From Antitrichia curtipendula (lineage: Eukaryota; Streptophyta; Bryopsida; Hypnales; Leucodontaceae), in contig OX579637.1 in NCBI GenBank assembly GCA_951230915.1, positions 17,670,001 through 17,734,000 on the forward strand: 64,000 nt of DNA. The letters are read 5' to 3'. The notes beneath the pieces were generated by a model that was given only the letters and a program-made list of their open reading frames with translations, was not told the origin of the DNA and did no database searches. Both the position numbers and the translations under genes were made by a program. Each line of letters begins with the position of its first letter. The first letter of the stretch is position 1. Shown one piece after another: positions 48,521-58,933 of this stretch.

Positions 48521-49160
48521 ATAATATTAAAAATCCCTTAAAGAATAGATGGATGTTCATAGTTCTTTGAAATATTTGATTTCACAATAATATGCAGTTT
48601 ATACCTAATTTTAGTCTGTCCCTGCATATATTAAAAAAAAATTGGAATACATTTTATTGGGCATTTATAGTAAATATTGGCTACTAGCATGAAAAGTCAT
48701 AGTATTTAATTGTAGAGGAGCTCTCAAAACTATTTTGAAATTGCATTGACATTTAACTAAAAACTAGAACAAATATAAATCATCTCTGAATTGTATATAT
48801 TGAAGACATTTCCCAACTTTAACTTCTTTTTTCTACTTTGTATTTTTATTAAGTCCTTAGTTTACTTTTTTAATGACAATTTTTTGAACAGAAGAATAAG
48901 ATACTTTGTTAGATTTTATTAAGGTATATACTTTTGGATTTTCATTGTGGATTGTTAAAATCCCCTAATTATCCATGAAAATTAGATTATAAAATCATAA
49001 AATGTGATAAATAATGTACTATTCCTATGGGATATGTGGATGCATGTTGAAATGTAGAGCATTAGTGAAACATGTAACCCTTTTCTTGTGTCAGAGTACT
49101 AGGAAGTTTAATAAAATCTAACAAAGTTCTTGTTTTGAGTGGTTCATGTTAACTTTTTGA

Positions 49161-49584
49161 AAATAACTCTTTTGCGCTGTTGTTTTAGTACCCAATACAC
49201 TATTTTGGAAATCACTGATTTCAGAGCACTATCTTTGCTTTAGCATGCTCACAATCAATGATTAGAATCTTTCATCTCATGTTAGTCTATAAGTGGTATT
49301 GTTGTGTTTTATTCACCTATGCAATCATCTTACATCTCTATTTGTCTGTAACTTAAAGAGATATTGTTGTATTTTATAAGTAACCTAAGTGATTAGTAAC
49401 ATGTATACTTCAAATTTTTATGGTTATTCTTAATATCTTTTTCATATATATCAAAAGAATGCACGTTATTTGTTCAATTTAGACTAAAACACGAGAAGCT
49501 TAAAAATTGTCATTGGGCATTTGTGGGTGAGTATGAAGAAAATTACAAAAAAAAAAACAAGAAGGAAATTGCCGCTCAAAAACA
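49161..49584. other. AT-rich junction where copy 2 lacks 7.3 kb present in copy 1
   Basis: Neither the inverted repeat nor the FCP1-like gene is recognisable here. The deleted interval corresponds to about 15,900-23,215 of copy 1. No gene seen. Confidence 0.4.
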
Positions 49585-50198
49585 ACAACAAGATTGACAA
49601 TACGTACAATACTATTGTAAATAGTAAGAAAAGTGCTCTGCCACTCGTGGCGGTTTTGCCAGCCTAGGTAGCTTCCCAGTTGTTGCTGTAGGGTCAGGCC
49701 TCGGGTTCGTTGAATACCAGGGAGTCAAGTTTGGCGGAGCCGATTCGGTCTAGTTTTGTCGTGCCTCCTACTCCGTCTGCAAGTGCCGTCGGTCTTCCTC
49801 CTCCACCATTTGTTGGCATGCCTCCTGCTATTCCTTTTGTGGTCGTGCCTCCACCTCTTTTTCCTAGAGACTAATTGACGGACATTCCCCCGCCACCTCC
49901 AGAGGTCGACGTCGCGATCGCTGGTGCTCCGCAGGTGGCGACTCACGTTGATGTGCCTACAACTGAGGCTCATGCACCAAAAGTTGGCATGGTCGAGGCT
50001 CATGCAACAGATGCCCCCGCAAATTGATCACTCAATGTCATTTGTATAGTTTAGGTCGATTCGAGCTGAATTGAATGGTAGATCGGATTTACTTGTGCAT
50101 ATTCATGAAGTAAAAACATTTTTTCAAATGTGAACTTACGATGGATAGAACCACAGAGTTCAAAATTTTCAAAATTATGTATTCTAGTATCTACCACT
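49585..50198 (+). pseudogene. FCP1-like gene copy 2, Pro-rich exon part (upstream of element B)
   Basis: Reverse-complement homologue of about 15,290-15,895. It encodes the Pro-rich stretch seen in copy 1 (IPPPPPEVDV, then GAPQVATHVDVPTTEAHA) with a stop before it (FPRD-stop-LTDIP). The intron follows, including a decayed palindrome near 50,052. Element B is inserted in that intron. Confidence 0.65.
50191..50198 (+). repeat. 8-bp target duplication (left) of element B
   Basis: CTACCACT. The right copy is CTACCATT (63,518-63,525), one C-to-T difference. The empty site in copy 1 (15,289-15,296) is CTACCACT. Confidence 0.9.
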
Positions 50199-50339
50199 CA
50201 GGTTTGTTCCCCTGGACAACTCGACAACACGACAAGCACGACATCGAATACGTCCAGTAGAGGTCCCCGTCCGTCTAGTAGAGTCAACTTTATCCTTTGA
50301 CTTTTCAAAAATTACCCCCCATTTACCTAGGCCTACCTG

Positions 50340-50570
50340 GCAGCCGCGTGGCAAATTGAGGGCGACCGCGGGTGGGGGCGACCGCGGGTGGAGGGCGACA
50401 GCGGATGTAAGGCGACAGCGGGTGGAAAGTCAGAGCCGAGGTCGCCCCACGAAAACCAGAAGTGACCCGATGTCGCCCCACAGGACCCGCATGCGCCCCT
50501 GGTGACCCGAGGTCGCCCCACAGGACCAACACGCGCTACCGTGGTCTCTTGACCCGCACGCGCCCAGTGA
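50340..50570. repeat. ACCCGCGGTCGCCC-type island at the left end of element B
   Basis: Repeated GGCGACCGCGGGTGG and its reverse complement, with CGCACGCGCCC words. Counterparts are at 53,300-53,935, 55,240-55,430, 58,395-58,640 and 62,790-63,325. Confidence 0.7.
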
Positions 50571-50787
50571 ACTTCCCAGTTGGGGTCGCATATATCTAGT
50601 CACCATTTCCTCATTCTTCCATGTTCATCACTAAGGCTTTTTGGCTTGTATCCCTTTGTGGCTACATGCTCAAGCTTTATGTGTTGAGACTTTACTGTTT
50701 ACTACATTCATCCAGGTTTCTAATCTCATTGATTTGGCTTTGATACTTCTCAAGTCGTTGTTGAAGCCTCACTTTCAGCAACCAGGT

Positions 50788-52633
50788 ATGGGTAGCAGAG
50801 GTAATACTGGTGGGGCACTTCCGGTGTCTGTTGCTGCTTGCACTTGCGGGGGCAATAAGAAAGGCTGAGAAAGATAGGAATCGGAAGCGCAGAGGCACCA
50901 TGCACCGAAAACGTTTGCACGTGTTGACTAGCAAAAATCACCTTGCTTTTAGAGGGTGGGACGAGGTGCCTGAGCTGTGGACAATACAAACCTGCGAAGA
51001 TTACATTGAGTGGTGCCACATTGGCAAGTTCTTTCCAGCATGGCGTCATCATCATAACCGGCATACCAACAAGGCAAATTTGAAGTTCTGTGAGAATGAT
51101 CCATTTCGTGAAAGGTGCGTTGAATTGTGGCAAGTCCTTTACAAAACTGCCTTTATGGAAAGGAATGAGGTGCCTTTGTTCCTTGCTAGAGGAGCATATG
51201 CTGAAGTGGCCTTGAAGAAGGAGGTCGATTGGAGCACGCTCAAAGAGAGTCCCTATGTACAGCACCCAGCCAACGGTTGCATACCAAGAGGGGTTCTTAC
51301 TTTCGAAGAAGGTGGACTTGGTCCTATTCAAAGTACTCCTAGGAATCAAGCACCTACTGAAATTTACACCAAGGAATCTGAAGAGGATGATGACTCAGAT
51401 GGTACGCGCATTCCTAAAGTACCGCGAGGCATGGAGCAGCCCATTGTCCCTCCTCCAAGTCAGAATGAAAATGTTGAGGTTGCTAGAACATCGCGGGGAC
51501 GTAAACCTAGAGAATTGTCGAAAGGGCGACGTTCCACTACGCACATTGGACCAGGATCTGCCTCAACGATAGTTTTGAATCCAACGTTGCCACCAGGGAA
51601 CACCAATGATGTCTTTGACTTCGACTCAAATGATGACACATCCGTACAAGAAGCAGTCCGGGCTTCCACTGTTGAATCCAAAGTGGGCCCTGTTGACAAT
51701 ACTATGACCTTGGCGAAGGCTCTTGACCTCTTACAGATCAAAGATACCATGATTGCTTCTTTGCAAAGTGAGGTGCGCAAATTGCAATCTCAATGCAAAT
51801 TGAAGATTGCTCTCATTTCTCGACAACGTGCTGAATTGGAAACCCTTCGAAATAAAGATCATGAGGATTTCAGCTTGTCGGACATGGATGACGCTTTCGT
51901 TGACCATGATCCACATCATTTGGATAAAGTTGTAGGAGATCTTACTAGTGATGTTGTTCACCACTCACCTCCAACCAAGCGTACAAAGCGCACAACAAAT
52001 ATTCCAACAATGGTCTATATTGCCATCATTGGAGAGTTGCCCCTCGACACGAATGATCTCCATGGGACCCAAGATTCGCTCTCATTTCCTACGATTCCAC
52101 ATTCAAGACAAACACCGAAAGAACTCAACCTCTAACAAAAGAACAAAATGTTCGAGGAGAAGTTGGCACAATTGGCGGCCACATACTATCATTGGAAGGT
52201 TGCTTGCATTCTCTCTGTGGACAAATCGCAGCAAGTTGCAAAGGAGTTGGACAAGGTTTCCAAGAACTTTGTAGCCAGTGCTCCTAAAAGAGAGAACGGG
52301 CTCACATCGTAGGCATTGTTGGAAGACATGTTTCCTGCTAACATGCCTATGTTGGCTGACACAAATATTATAGATTGGACACAACAGGGTTGGGATCATG
52401 AAAAACAGATGTCTAGCCACTTGGAAGAGAAGAATCAAAAGCTATTGTGGCCCCAGCCTGCTGTTTTTGTATAAGACCATACCAAATGCCCCATATGTCA
52501 AGAGCAATTTGGTCCCGAAGGTGGTTGGGCTCTTGGTTCATGTGCACATGTGTACCATCCTCAATGTCTCATTATGGGATGTCTTATTAGACGACGTTGT
52601 ATTCTCTGTTCAGCACCATTCCATGACTTCTAA
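50788..52633 (+). pseudogene. Companion gene B1 (conserved unknown domain, coiled coil, RING-H2), disabled
   Basis: Likely start ATG 50,788 (MGSRGNTGG), with a frameshift near 50,865 into the main frame (EKDRNRKRRGTMHRKRLHVL). The conserved domain reads WTIQTCEDYIEWCHIGKFFP, NLKFCENDPFRERCVELWQ, AYAEVALKKEVDWSTLKES. An acidic/basic linker and a leucine-rich coiled coil (LQSEVRKLQSQCKLK) follow. The same frame continues beyond TAA 52,133-52,135, TAG 52,310-52,312 and TAA 52,472-52,474 into a RING-H2 finger and ends SAPFHDF at TAA 52,631-52,633. Length would be about 610 residues, shorter than companion A because it stops right after the RING. Gene order (island, companion, transposase on one strand) matches element A. 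Confidence 0.65.
52487..52609 (+). other. RING-H2 zinc finger coding segment of companion B1
   Basis: CPIC, then EQFGPEGGWALGSCAHVYH, PQC and CILC: all eight zinc ligands are in C3H2C3 order. It lies in the companion frame but after three in-frame stops. Intact zinc ligands after these stops suggest the stops are recent. Confidence 0.75.
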
Positions 52634-53290
52634 CATGTAAAAGGGCCTAACATGTATAACCCCAATCAATTCATGACTTTTTAAAATCTACTCTATAACT
52701 TTTTTAAATTAATTTTGAATGTGATTTTTTCTCCAAGATCTAGTGTATTTGAGGCTCATTTCCAAGAGCTCTCAACACTACGGGAAGTCAAGATTGCAAT
52801 GGGTACCCTTGCACAAAATCTTGAGTAGAAAAATCACTATCATTTATTTTCGAGATCGGATTTTTAATGCTAAAATTAGACTTCAAGAAGAACTTTTCAA
52901 AGATATAAACTACTAAAAATAGCAACTTGGTTAGGTTTTATTTAACTTCAAAGTTTTGCAAACACCAGATTTGGGTGCCTCGGGCATTTAGGGGTTAAAG
53001 AAGCAGCACTTGTGTGCACGTTTAGGGCTCTCTGTGAAGAGACCTACATGTAGGCTCTTTCAATCTGTGAATTAGTGAAGCACATGTATTCTAGCTCTAA
53101 ACATCACGTACTATAGCCAATTCATTTTGAAGGAAGAAAAAGTATCCTATAAGCAAAAATTGGAGTCCAAACTTACCAAAAAAAACTTGAAAAAATCTTG
53201 GGACACGAAAAGCCATAAATGCCCAAATGAAATTTTCCGCTTCTTTGAATTTGCTCTGAATTGGCCAAATGGAATTTTTAAGTGTGATTT
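52634..53290. other. AT-rich spacer downstream of companion B1
   Basis: No gene seen. TTTAGGGGTTAA near 52,988 recalls the word that ends the conserved downstream block of companions C and B2. Confidence 0.4.
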
Positions 53291-53299
53291 CAAAAGTGG

Positions 53300-53935
53300 C
53301 ACCCACGGTCGCCCCTGACCTGCGGTCGCCCTAGACCCGCGGTCGCCCCAGGCAGACGAAATCGAGGAAATACAAGAACTCAAAAGGGGCCACTTCCTGC
53401 ACCCGCAATCGCCCTTGACCCGCGGTCGCCCCGGGCAGATGAAATCGAGGAAATACAAGAACTCAGAAGGGGCCACTTCCTGCACCCGCGGTTGCCCCTA
53501 ACCTGCGGTCACTCTAGACCCGCGGTCGCCCCAGGCAGACGAAATCGAGGAAATACGAGAACTCAGAAAGGGCCACTTCCTGCACCCGCGGTCGCCCCTG
53601 ACCTGCGGTCGCCCTAGACCCGCGGTCGCCCCAAGTAGACAAAATCGAGGAAATACGAGAACTCAGAAGGGGCCACTTCCTACACCCGCGGTTGCCCCTG
53701 ACTTGCGGTCGCTCTAGACCCGCGGTCGCCCCAGGCAGACGAAATCGAGGAAATACGAGAACTCAGAAGGGGCCACTTCCTACACCTGCGGTTGCCCCTG
53801 ACTTGCGGTCGCTCTAGACCCGCGGTCGCCCCAGGCAGACGAAATCGAGGAAATACGAGAACTCAGAAGGGGCCACTTCCTGCACTCGCGGTCGCCCTAG
53901 ACCCGTGGTCGCCTAGAGCACACGTCGCCCCTGAC
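53300..53935 (+). repeat. 100-bp tandem repeat containing ACCCGCGGTCGCCC words, about 6 units
   Basis: The CAGACGAAATCGAGGAAATA word recurs at 53,353, 53,436, 53,536, 53,636, 53,736 and 53,836. The period is exactly 100 bp except for a first 83-bp unit. Each unit has three GGTCGCCC-type words followed by GAACTCAGAAGGGGCCACTT. It is an expanded form of the GC island that marks each gene boundary in element B. Confidence 0.85.
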
Positions 53936-55137
53936 CAAGCAGGGTAGGTAGAACGAAACATGAAAACAGCTGGGGCGTTTGCTTCACTGATTGTTTCTGG
54001 TTCAGGTACATATTCCAATTACTTCATGTGATCTTTTATTGAATGTTGGAGGTTGGCATTAAATATTTAAGCCATTTATGCAATGTCCTTTCTCTTTTAA
54101 AACCCAAAATCAGGAAGCCTAAACCCTACAACTAAAAAACCCTAAACCCTGAACAAGCCATACAATATATTGTAGACTTGGACATTATAACTGCATGCCA
54201 CATCCAAAATGGTGTATCTTAAGCTTCTTTAATTTTTTATGAAGAAGGCACCTATATATGCATATTGCTTTTCATATTATATTTAGGGATTGTACTTCAA
54301 TTAAGCGATAAGGCATTAAAAAGACCTAAACTATTCAAATATTGCACTTTAGAATTTTCATAGTCCATTAAATATCATATACAAACTACTTCAAAATTTT
54401 CAATTACTTCGACTGGCAAGTGTCTTTTCTTCTATTTACAAATTTCAATGTGGACGGGATTTAGATAAATGGCCCGCGACTAAAATGATTAGTGGAAGGA
54501 GATTAAAAAAAGGGGGGGGAGGTTGTTTCCTATATCTCCCTCCATTAAAACCTTGCACTTTATATTTTTTTTCCTCTTCCACAACCACATGACAATGGCA
54601 TCATTTTATTTGGAACATGCCAAAATAAAGAGGAGAAGTTCTAATGCAAGTGTCTTTTCTTCTATTTATAAATTTTAATGTGGATGGGATTTAGGTAAAT
54701 GGCCCGCGACTAAAACGATTAGTGGAAGGAGATTAAAAAAAGGGGGGGAGGTTGTTTACTAAATCTCCTTCCATTAAAACCTTGTACTTTATATTTTTTT
54801 TTCTCTTCCATAACCAAATGACGAGTGGATGGAGAATCAAATCAAAGGGGTGAGGGCTAACGAGTCTTCATCCATTAGAACAATGCCTTTAATTTATTTA
54901 GTTTCACAAACTTGGATGAGGCGTCTTATTTCTACTAATTCTCAAAATAGAACTCTGTAGGGCAACCTACATGGCATTCGCTCGGGCATTCTACACAATC
55001 TATCGTGATTGTAGCACCAGAATCTCAAAATAACCAAGCCCACGTACCAGAAATCCACAATAAACCATGGATTCCATTTGAACGTACTTTTTAATACACT
55101 TTAAGGGAACTCTACAATTGGTGTCACCGCACACTAA
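53936..55137 (+). other. AT-rich spacer with a ~229-bp direct repeat
   Basis: Two copies (54,417-54,600 and 54,646-54,825) share AAGTGTCTTTTCTTCTATTT, GGCCCGCGACTAAAA, GATTAGTGGAAGGAGATTAA, a run of 7-8 G, and CCATTAAAACCTTG. A telomere-like stretch (CCCTAAACCCT) is at 54,117-54,150. No gene seen. Confidence 0.6.
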
Positions 55138-55239
55138 TGCTTATGGGTGCTCCTACCTGAACTTGAGAAAAAATCTGAAACCCCAATTTTTCAAATGTGT
55201 TCCTTAAAAGACTGCGAGGTAGTAAATTCAGTAGCCACA

Positions 55240-55430
55240 CTGGACCCGCGGTCGCCCCACTACCCGAGGTCGCCGCCTTTCGCTCGTGCCACTTCAGTGG
55301 TCGTCGGACAACCGCAGTTGCCCACTCCCGCATGCGCCTCGATGTCCTTGTGGCAGTCAGACCCGCGGTCGCCTTCAGACCCGCAGTCGCCCACTCCCGC
55401 ACGCGCCCTAGGCGACTTTGGATACAAATT
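55240..55430. repeat. ACCCGCGGTCGCC-type island upstream of companion B2
   Basis: GACCCGCGGTCGCC, ACCCGCAGTCGCCCACTCCCGCA and CGCGCCC words lie 190 bp upstream of the companion B2 start codon. Confidence 0.6.
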
Positions 55431-55616
55431 AAGTCGCGAGAGCCTTCTGTTGTCCACTGTTCAGTGCTGTGTTTCGGCTTCCATACGCCTTGAAGCGTCT
55501 GGATGCGTGCCCGTGCGTATGAACTTTGGGTCTTGGACCCTTGCGGTTATTTTGACTTGTGAACCTAATACTAGTCCTCCAGCACTTCCACGTCTCTCAA
55601 GGAGTAATCATACACA

Positions 55617-57184
55617 ATGACCCCACCCCTGAAGAAGACCAAGAAGAAAGGAGAGCGCCATAACCGGAATCGACGCATTCTTCTTGATCCAGCAGCTTTG
55701 GCATTCCAAAATTGGCGTAATGTGCAATCTGATTGGACATCCACAACTTGCAAGGCATTTGTGGGATGGTGCCATATTAGCAAGTTATTCCCTCACTTTC
55801 GGCACAAAGTACATCTGAGGCAGAATGCTGCTAATCTTCACTATTGCAGGGACGATGCATTTGTACAACGATGTATCGAAGTTTACCAAGCGTTGTATAG
55901 ATCGTCAATTGTGAAGGGGAGCGAAGTCACATTGGGCATATGCCAAATGGTCTATGCTGAATTACAATTGCAGCGGACGGTAGATTGGAGCACCATAAAG
56001 GTATCCTCCATTATCAGACGGCCCACGACCAAAGACATTCCAAAGGCAGGGCCTTCGAACAATCCACGTGACGGGCTAGGGCCAAAGAAGCATTTCATAG
56101 AAGGAGTGGCGGATGAAGACTACCCGTGGTCCCCTTCCTCTGGCTCCCCCACAACCTCGGATGAAGAAGACAGTCCTGATCGTAGGTGCAGAGTTCCAAA
56201 TCCAATCGTTGAAGAAAATCGAGCAGCGTTGGTACCATTTGTGGGGGACGTACAAGGTGCCATACCAATGTACATAGAACCTCTTATATCATTGGCACCG
56301 ATGCAGGTCCCTCATCCCAAAGTGGACAAAGTGCTCCAACATGTGTATGCACGTATGCAAGAGATTGCTGAAGAGACAATGGATGCTAAGATTGAGGTGC
56401 TTTGGGATGAAGAGCAAGCGTTGATGATATTGCCTTCCTTTGAAGAACTTCTACCTCAAGTACAAGTTGTACTTCCTGAAGACAAGATCCGTCAAGATAA
56501 AGAATCTTATAAAGCCGAATTGGCAAGTCTTTATGCAAGACTCTCTGAGAAGGAAAGAGAATGTCAGAGTCTTCGTGAGCGCATCGCGGATGATGTGGAG
56601 GCCAATGATGTGCACACCCTTGAAGCACTAATTGAAACAGGGCAAGCTCGTTTGTCCATCCAACAAAGAGACATGGATGATCTTGAAGCATTTTATTTAA
56701 AATTCAAGAAAGGTCAAGACGGAGGGTCAACCTCAAATGTCTCCCCGTTGATGGATGAACGACTTAAGAATATAATAGAGGAATGCAAGATGGAAGAAAA
56801 TCGAGGAAACAACAAATGCAAGGGTGTGGAGGAGGCACGATCAACGTTGAATGCCTTCAAAGAAATGACGATTGTAGGTTCTCTTGACTAGACGGTGCAT
56901 TCGGATGTGTCATTAGTAGAACAACGTGAGACGCTGACATCGGAAGTAGCCAACTTGAAGAGGAAGTTAAATAATTTGAAGTGGCTGGATCGAAAGTTTG
57001 AGGAGAGCATAGAATACAAAAATGAGCACATTTATTTGATGACCTTGTTCCAGAAATTCTGGATGCAGAATGAGATGTCAGAGCGTCATCTGACTACACT
57101 CAGGAGTGTTCACAGAACCGCAATGTATGAAATTGAATTACAGAACAAGAATACGGAAGAGGGGAGCAACATGGATGTTGCATG
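55617..57184 (+). pseudogene. Companion gene B2 (conserved unknown domain plus coiled coil, no RING)
   Basis: The clearest copy. It has a true ATG at 55,617 (MTPPLKKTKKKGERHNRNRR) and one frame of 521 sense codons broken only by TAG 56,889-56,891. The domain, residues ~20-135, reads ILLDPAALAFQNW, WTSTTCKAFVGWCHISKLFP, NLHYCRDDAFVQRCIEVYQ, MVYAELQLQRTVDWSTIK. It is followed by GLGPKKHF, a Ser/Asp-rich linker and long coiled coils (YKAELASLYARLSEKERE; LTSEVANLKRKLNNLKW). No RING is found before the final stop. The basic start suggests DNA or nuclear targeting. I know no family with this domain. Of the four copies it is the nearest to intact. Confidence 0.65.
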
Positions 57185-58394
57185 ATTTTGTACTTACGAT
57201 AATCTTATAGGACTAGGTGGGCACTTTTATAAACATGTATGTACGGACAGTGTTGCCTGAACCTTTTAACCGGGTACTTGCGGTTGCCTTTGATGAATAA
57301 AGATGTATATTCCTTTGTACATTTGCATTTTCATGTTTGTCAATTTTTGATTATTTCCCATAATGTGTGTCAAATTCATTCAATGGTGGTGCCAAAGGCC
57401 CTTTTTTTAGCATCGTGGAGCTTGCTAAAAATAAAGCAAGATAACAACATTATTATAATTTGTTTCCTTTTACAATTTTATTGTATCTTTCCAAATTCAG
57501 AGTAGACATAAACATGTGTTAGGGGTCCATGAGACCTAGAAAACAAACAATATTATTTTTAGAAAAAGAGATAATAATGTTCGCTTAGGGTCTTCACTCC
57601 TAAATGATTTGGATTTTGGACTATGTTTTCATCAAAAATGCCTTAAAACTGCCAATTATAATAAAGGACTTCAAAGTTTATTTTAGATTAGAGATTTCAA
57701 AACTATATGTAAATTAGCCACAACTAGAATTCCTCATAACTTTCACCTCATGAATCAAAATAGAATGATTCCAAACTTTCCATGTTCATAGAAAATCTAG
57801 AAAAACAATATGAATCTTTCATTTTCGATAAAAGTGTTTTTGAAAGCCATTTTTGGGCTTCTTGCACTGCCCGGCGAGCAATGAAAACCATGTATTACTC
57901 AATAACTTTTGAACCTCGTAGTTGAAAGTTATGAAGTTAGTTCGGCTTCAAGCCCATGCTCAAGCTATTCTCCGAGAAAACGGTTTGAAAATATTACAAA
58001 AAAAATTCCATTTGTAGTGAGTTGCTCGAAATTGCTATGTTCATATGAAACACAGTTCTCTCGTTTAGGGGTTAACTACTACAAGACGAAGGCCTTTTTT
58101 CCATAGAAGCCACTCAAAATTGCCATATCTAATGCAAAGAAGATAAAAAATTATTGGAACACACTAATCCCAATTGTATGATGGTTATGATCTTCTATTC
58201 TTCTGGCAAACAAATATATTCTTGCCTAATTGTTTTTTCCAAAAATGGTAGAAATTTCATTAAATAACGATCTCTATAAGTTATTTTTTTGGGAAGATGG
58301 TTCCATTGACTTAAAAACAAAAGTATCCATTATCTTTTTAGCATTGTCGTCCGTGACGGGAACGAAGTGGCGGAAAACAGTTGGCAGCAACTGG
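57185..58394 (+). other. Downstream region of companion B2, including a conserved non-coding block
   Basis: 57,590-58,080 shares an ordered series of short matches with 36,450-37,415 downstream of companion C. The rest is AT-rich without a supportable gene. Confidence 0.5.
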
Positions 58395-58640
58395 TGGCTG
58401 ACATGTGCAGCCCGCCTCTAGGTTGCCAGCTGCAGATCCGCGGTTGCCCATCTTACCCGCGGTCGCCCCACTGTTGACGCGTAGTCGCCCACCCCAGACC
58501 CGCGGTCGCCCTACAGGGGTTCTAAAATTGCACTGCATGGACCCGCGGTCGCTCCATGTGAACTGAAGTTACATCCTTAGTCTATTTTAGGTAGCCACAT
58601 ACCCAAGGTCGCCCATGGGCGACTTCGGGTGTAATCCGGT
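58395..58640. repeat. ACCCGCGGTCGCCC-type island upstream of the element B transposase
   Basis: Repeats of CCGCGGTTGCCC, ACCCGCGGTCGCCC and GACCCGCGGTCGCTCC end about 290 bp before the transposase start codon. Confidence 0.65.
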
Positions 58641-58933
58641 CACGTAGGAGCACCCCAAAGCACACACACAATGGGACATTGGGTGCAAGCCTGAGCGCAC
58701 TATAAAGGCGGAGGGGCAACATTGGCTTCTCACAATGCTCTGGTGATAGAACTCACGGCTTGAATCCTTGAAAGAGGCTTCATGTGGACGTTCAGGTCTT
58801 CGGAGGGCAACAACCTTTTTTCGAGTTGTTCGTAAGACTACTCGAAGCGGGTTGCTTTGTCATAATTTCTTCTGTAACTTTGTGTCGATTGATATTGATT
58901 TTGGGTGGTGAGAACCCATTCTGGCGAAGCAAT

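Larger units (their letters stand above)
41213..49160 (-). repeat. Right arm of the giant inverted repeat
   Basis: Reverse complement of 23,215-32,978 apart from the solo LTR, which is absent here. The match is near-identical from 41,213 to about 48,150 and diverged from there to 49,160. Confidence 0.9.
55138..58662 (+). mobile_element. Probable nested 3.5-kb element carrying companion B2
   Basis: Ends are inverted repeats with 21 of 25 bases matching: TGCTT, two variable bases, GGGTGCTCCTAC, one variable base, TGA, one variable base, C. Positions are 55,138-55,162 and 58,638-58,662. Flanks CACACTAA and CACACACA match at 6 of 8 bases, but they are low-complexity, so the target duplication is unproven. 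GC islands sit just inside both ends. Removing it leaves element B with the same companion-then-transposase order as element A. Confidence 0.5.
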
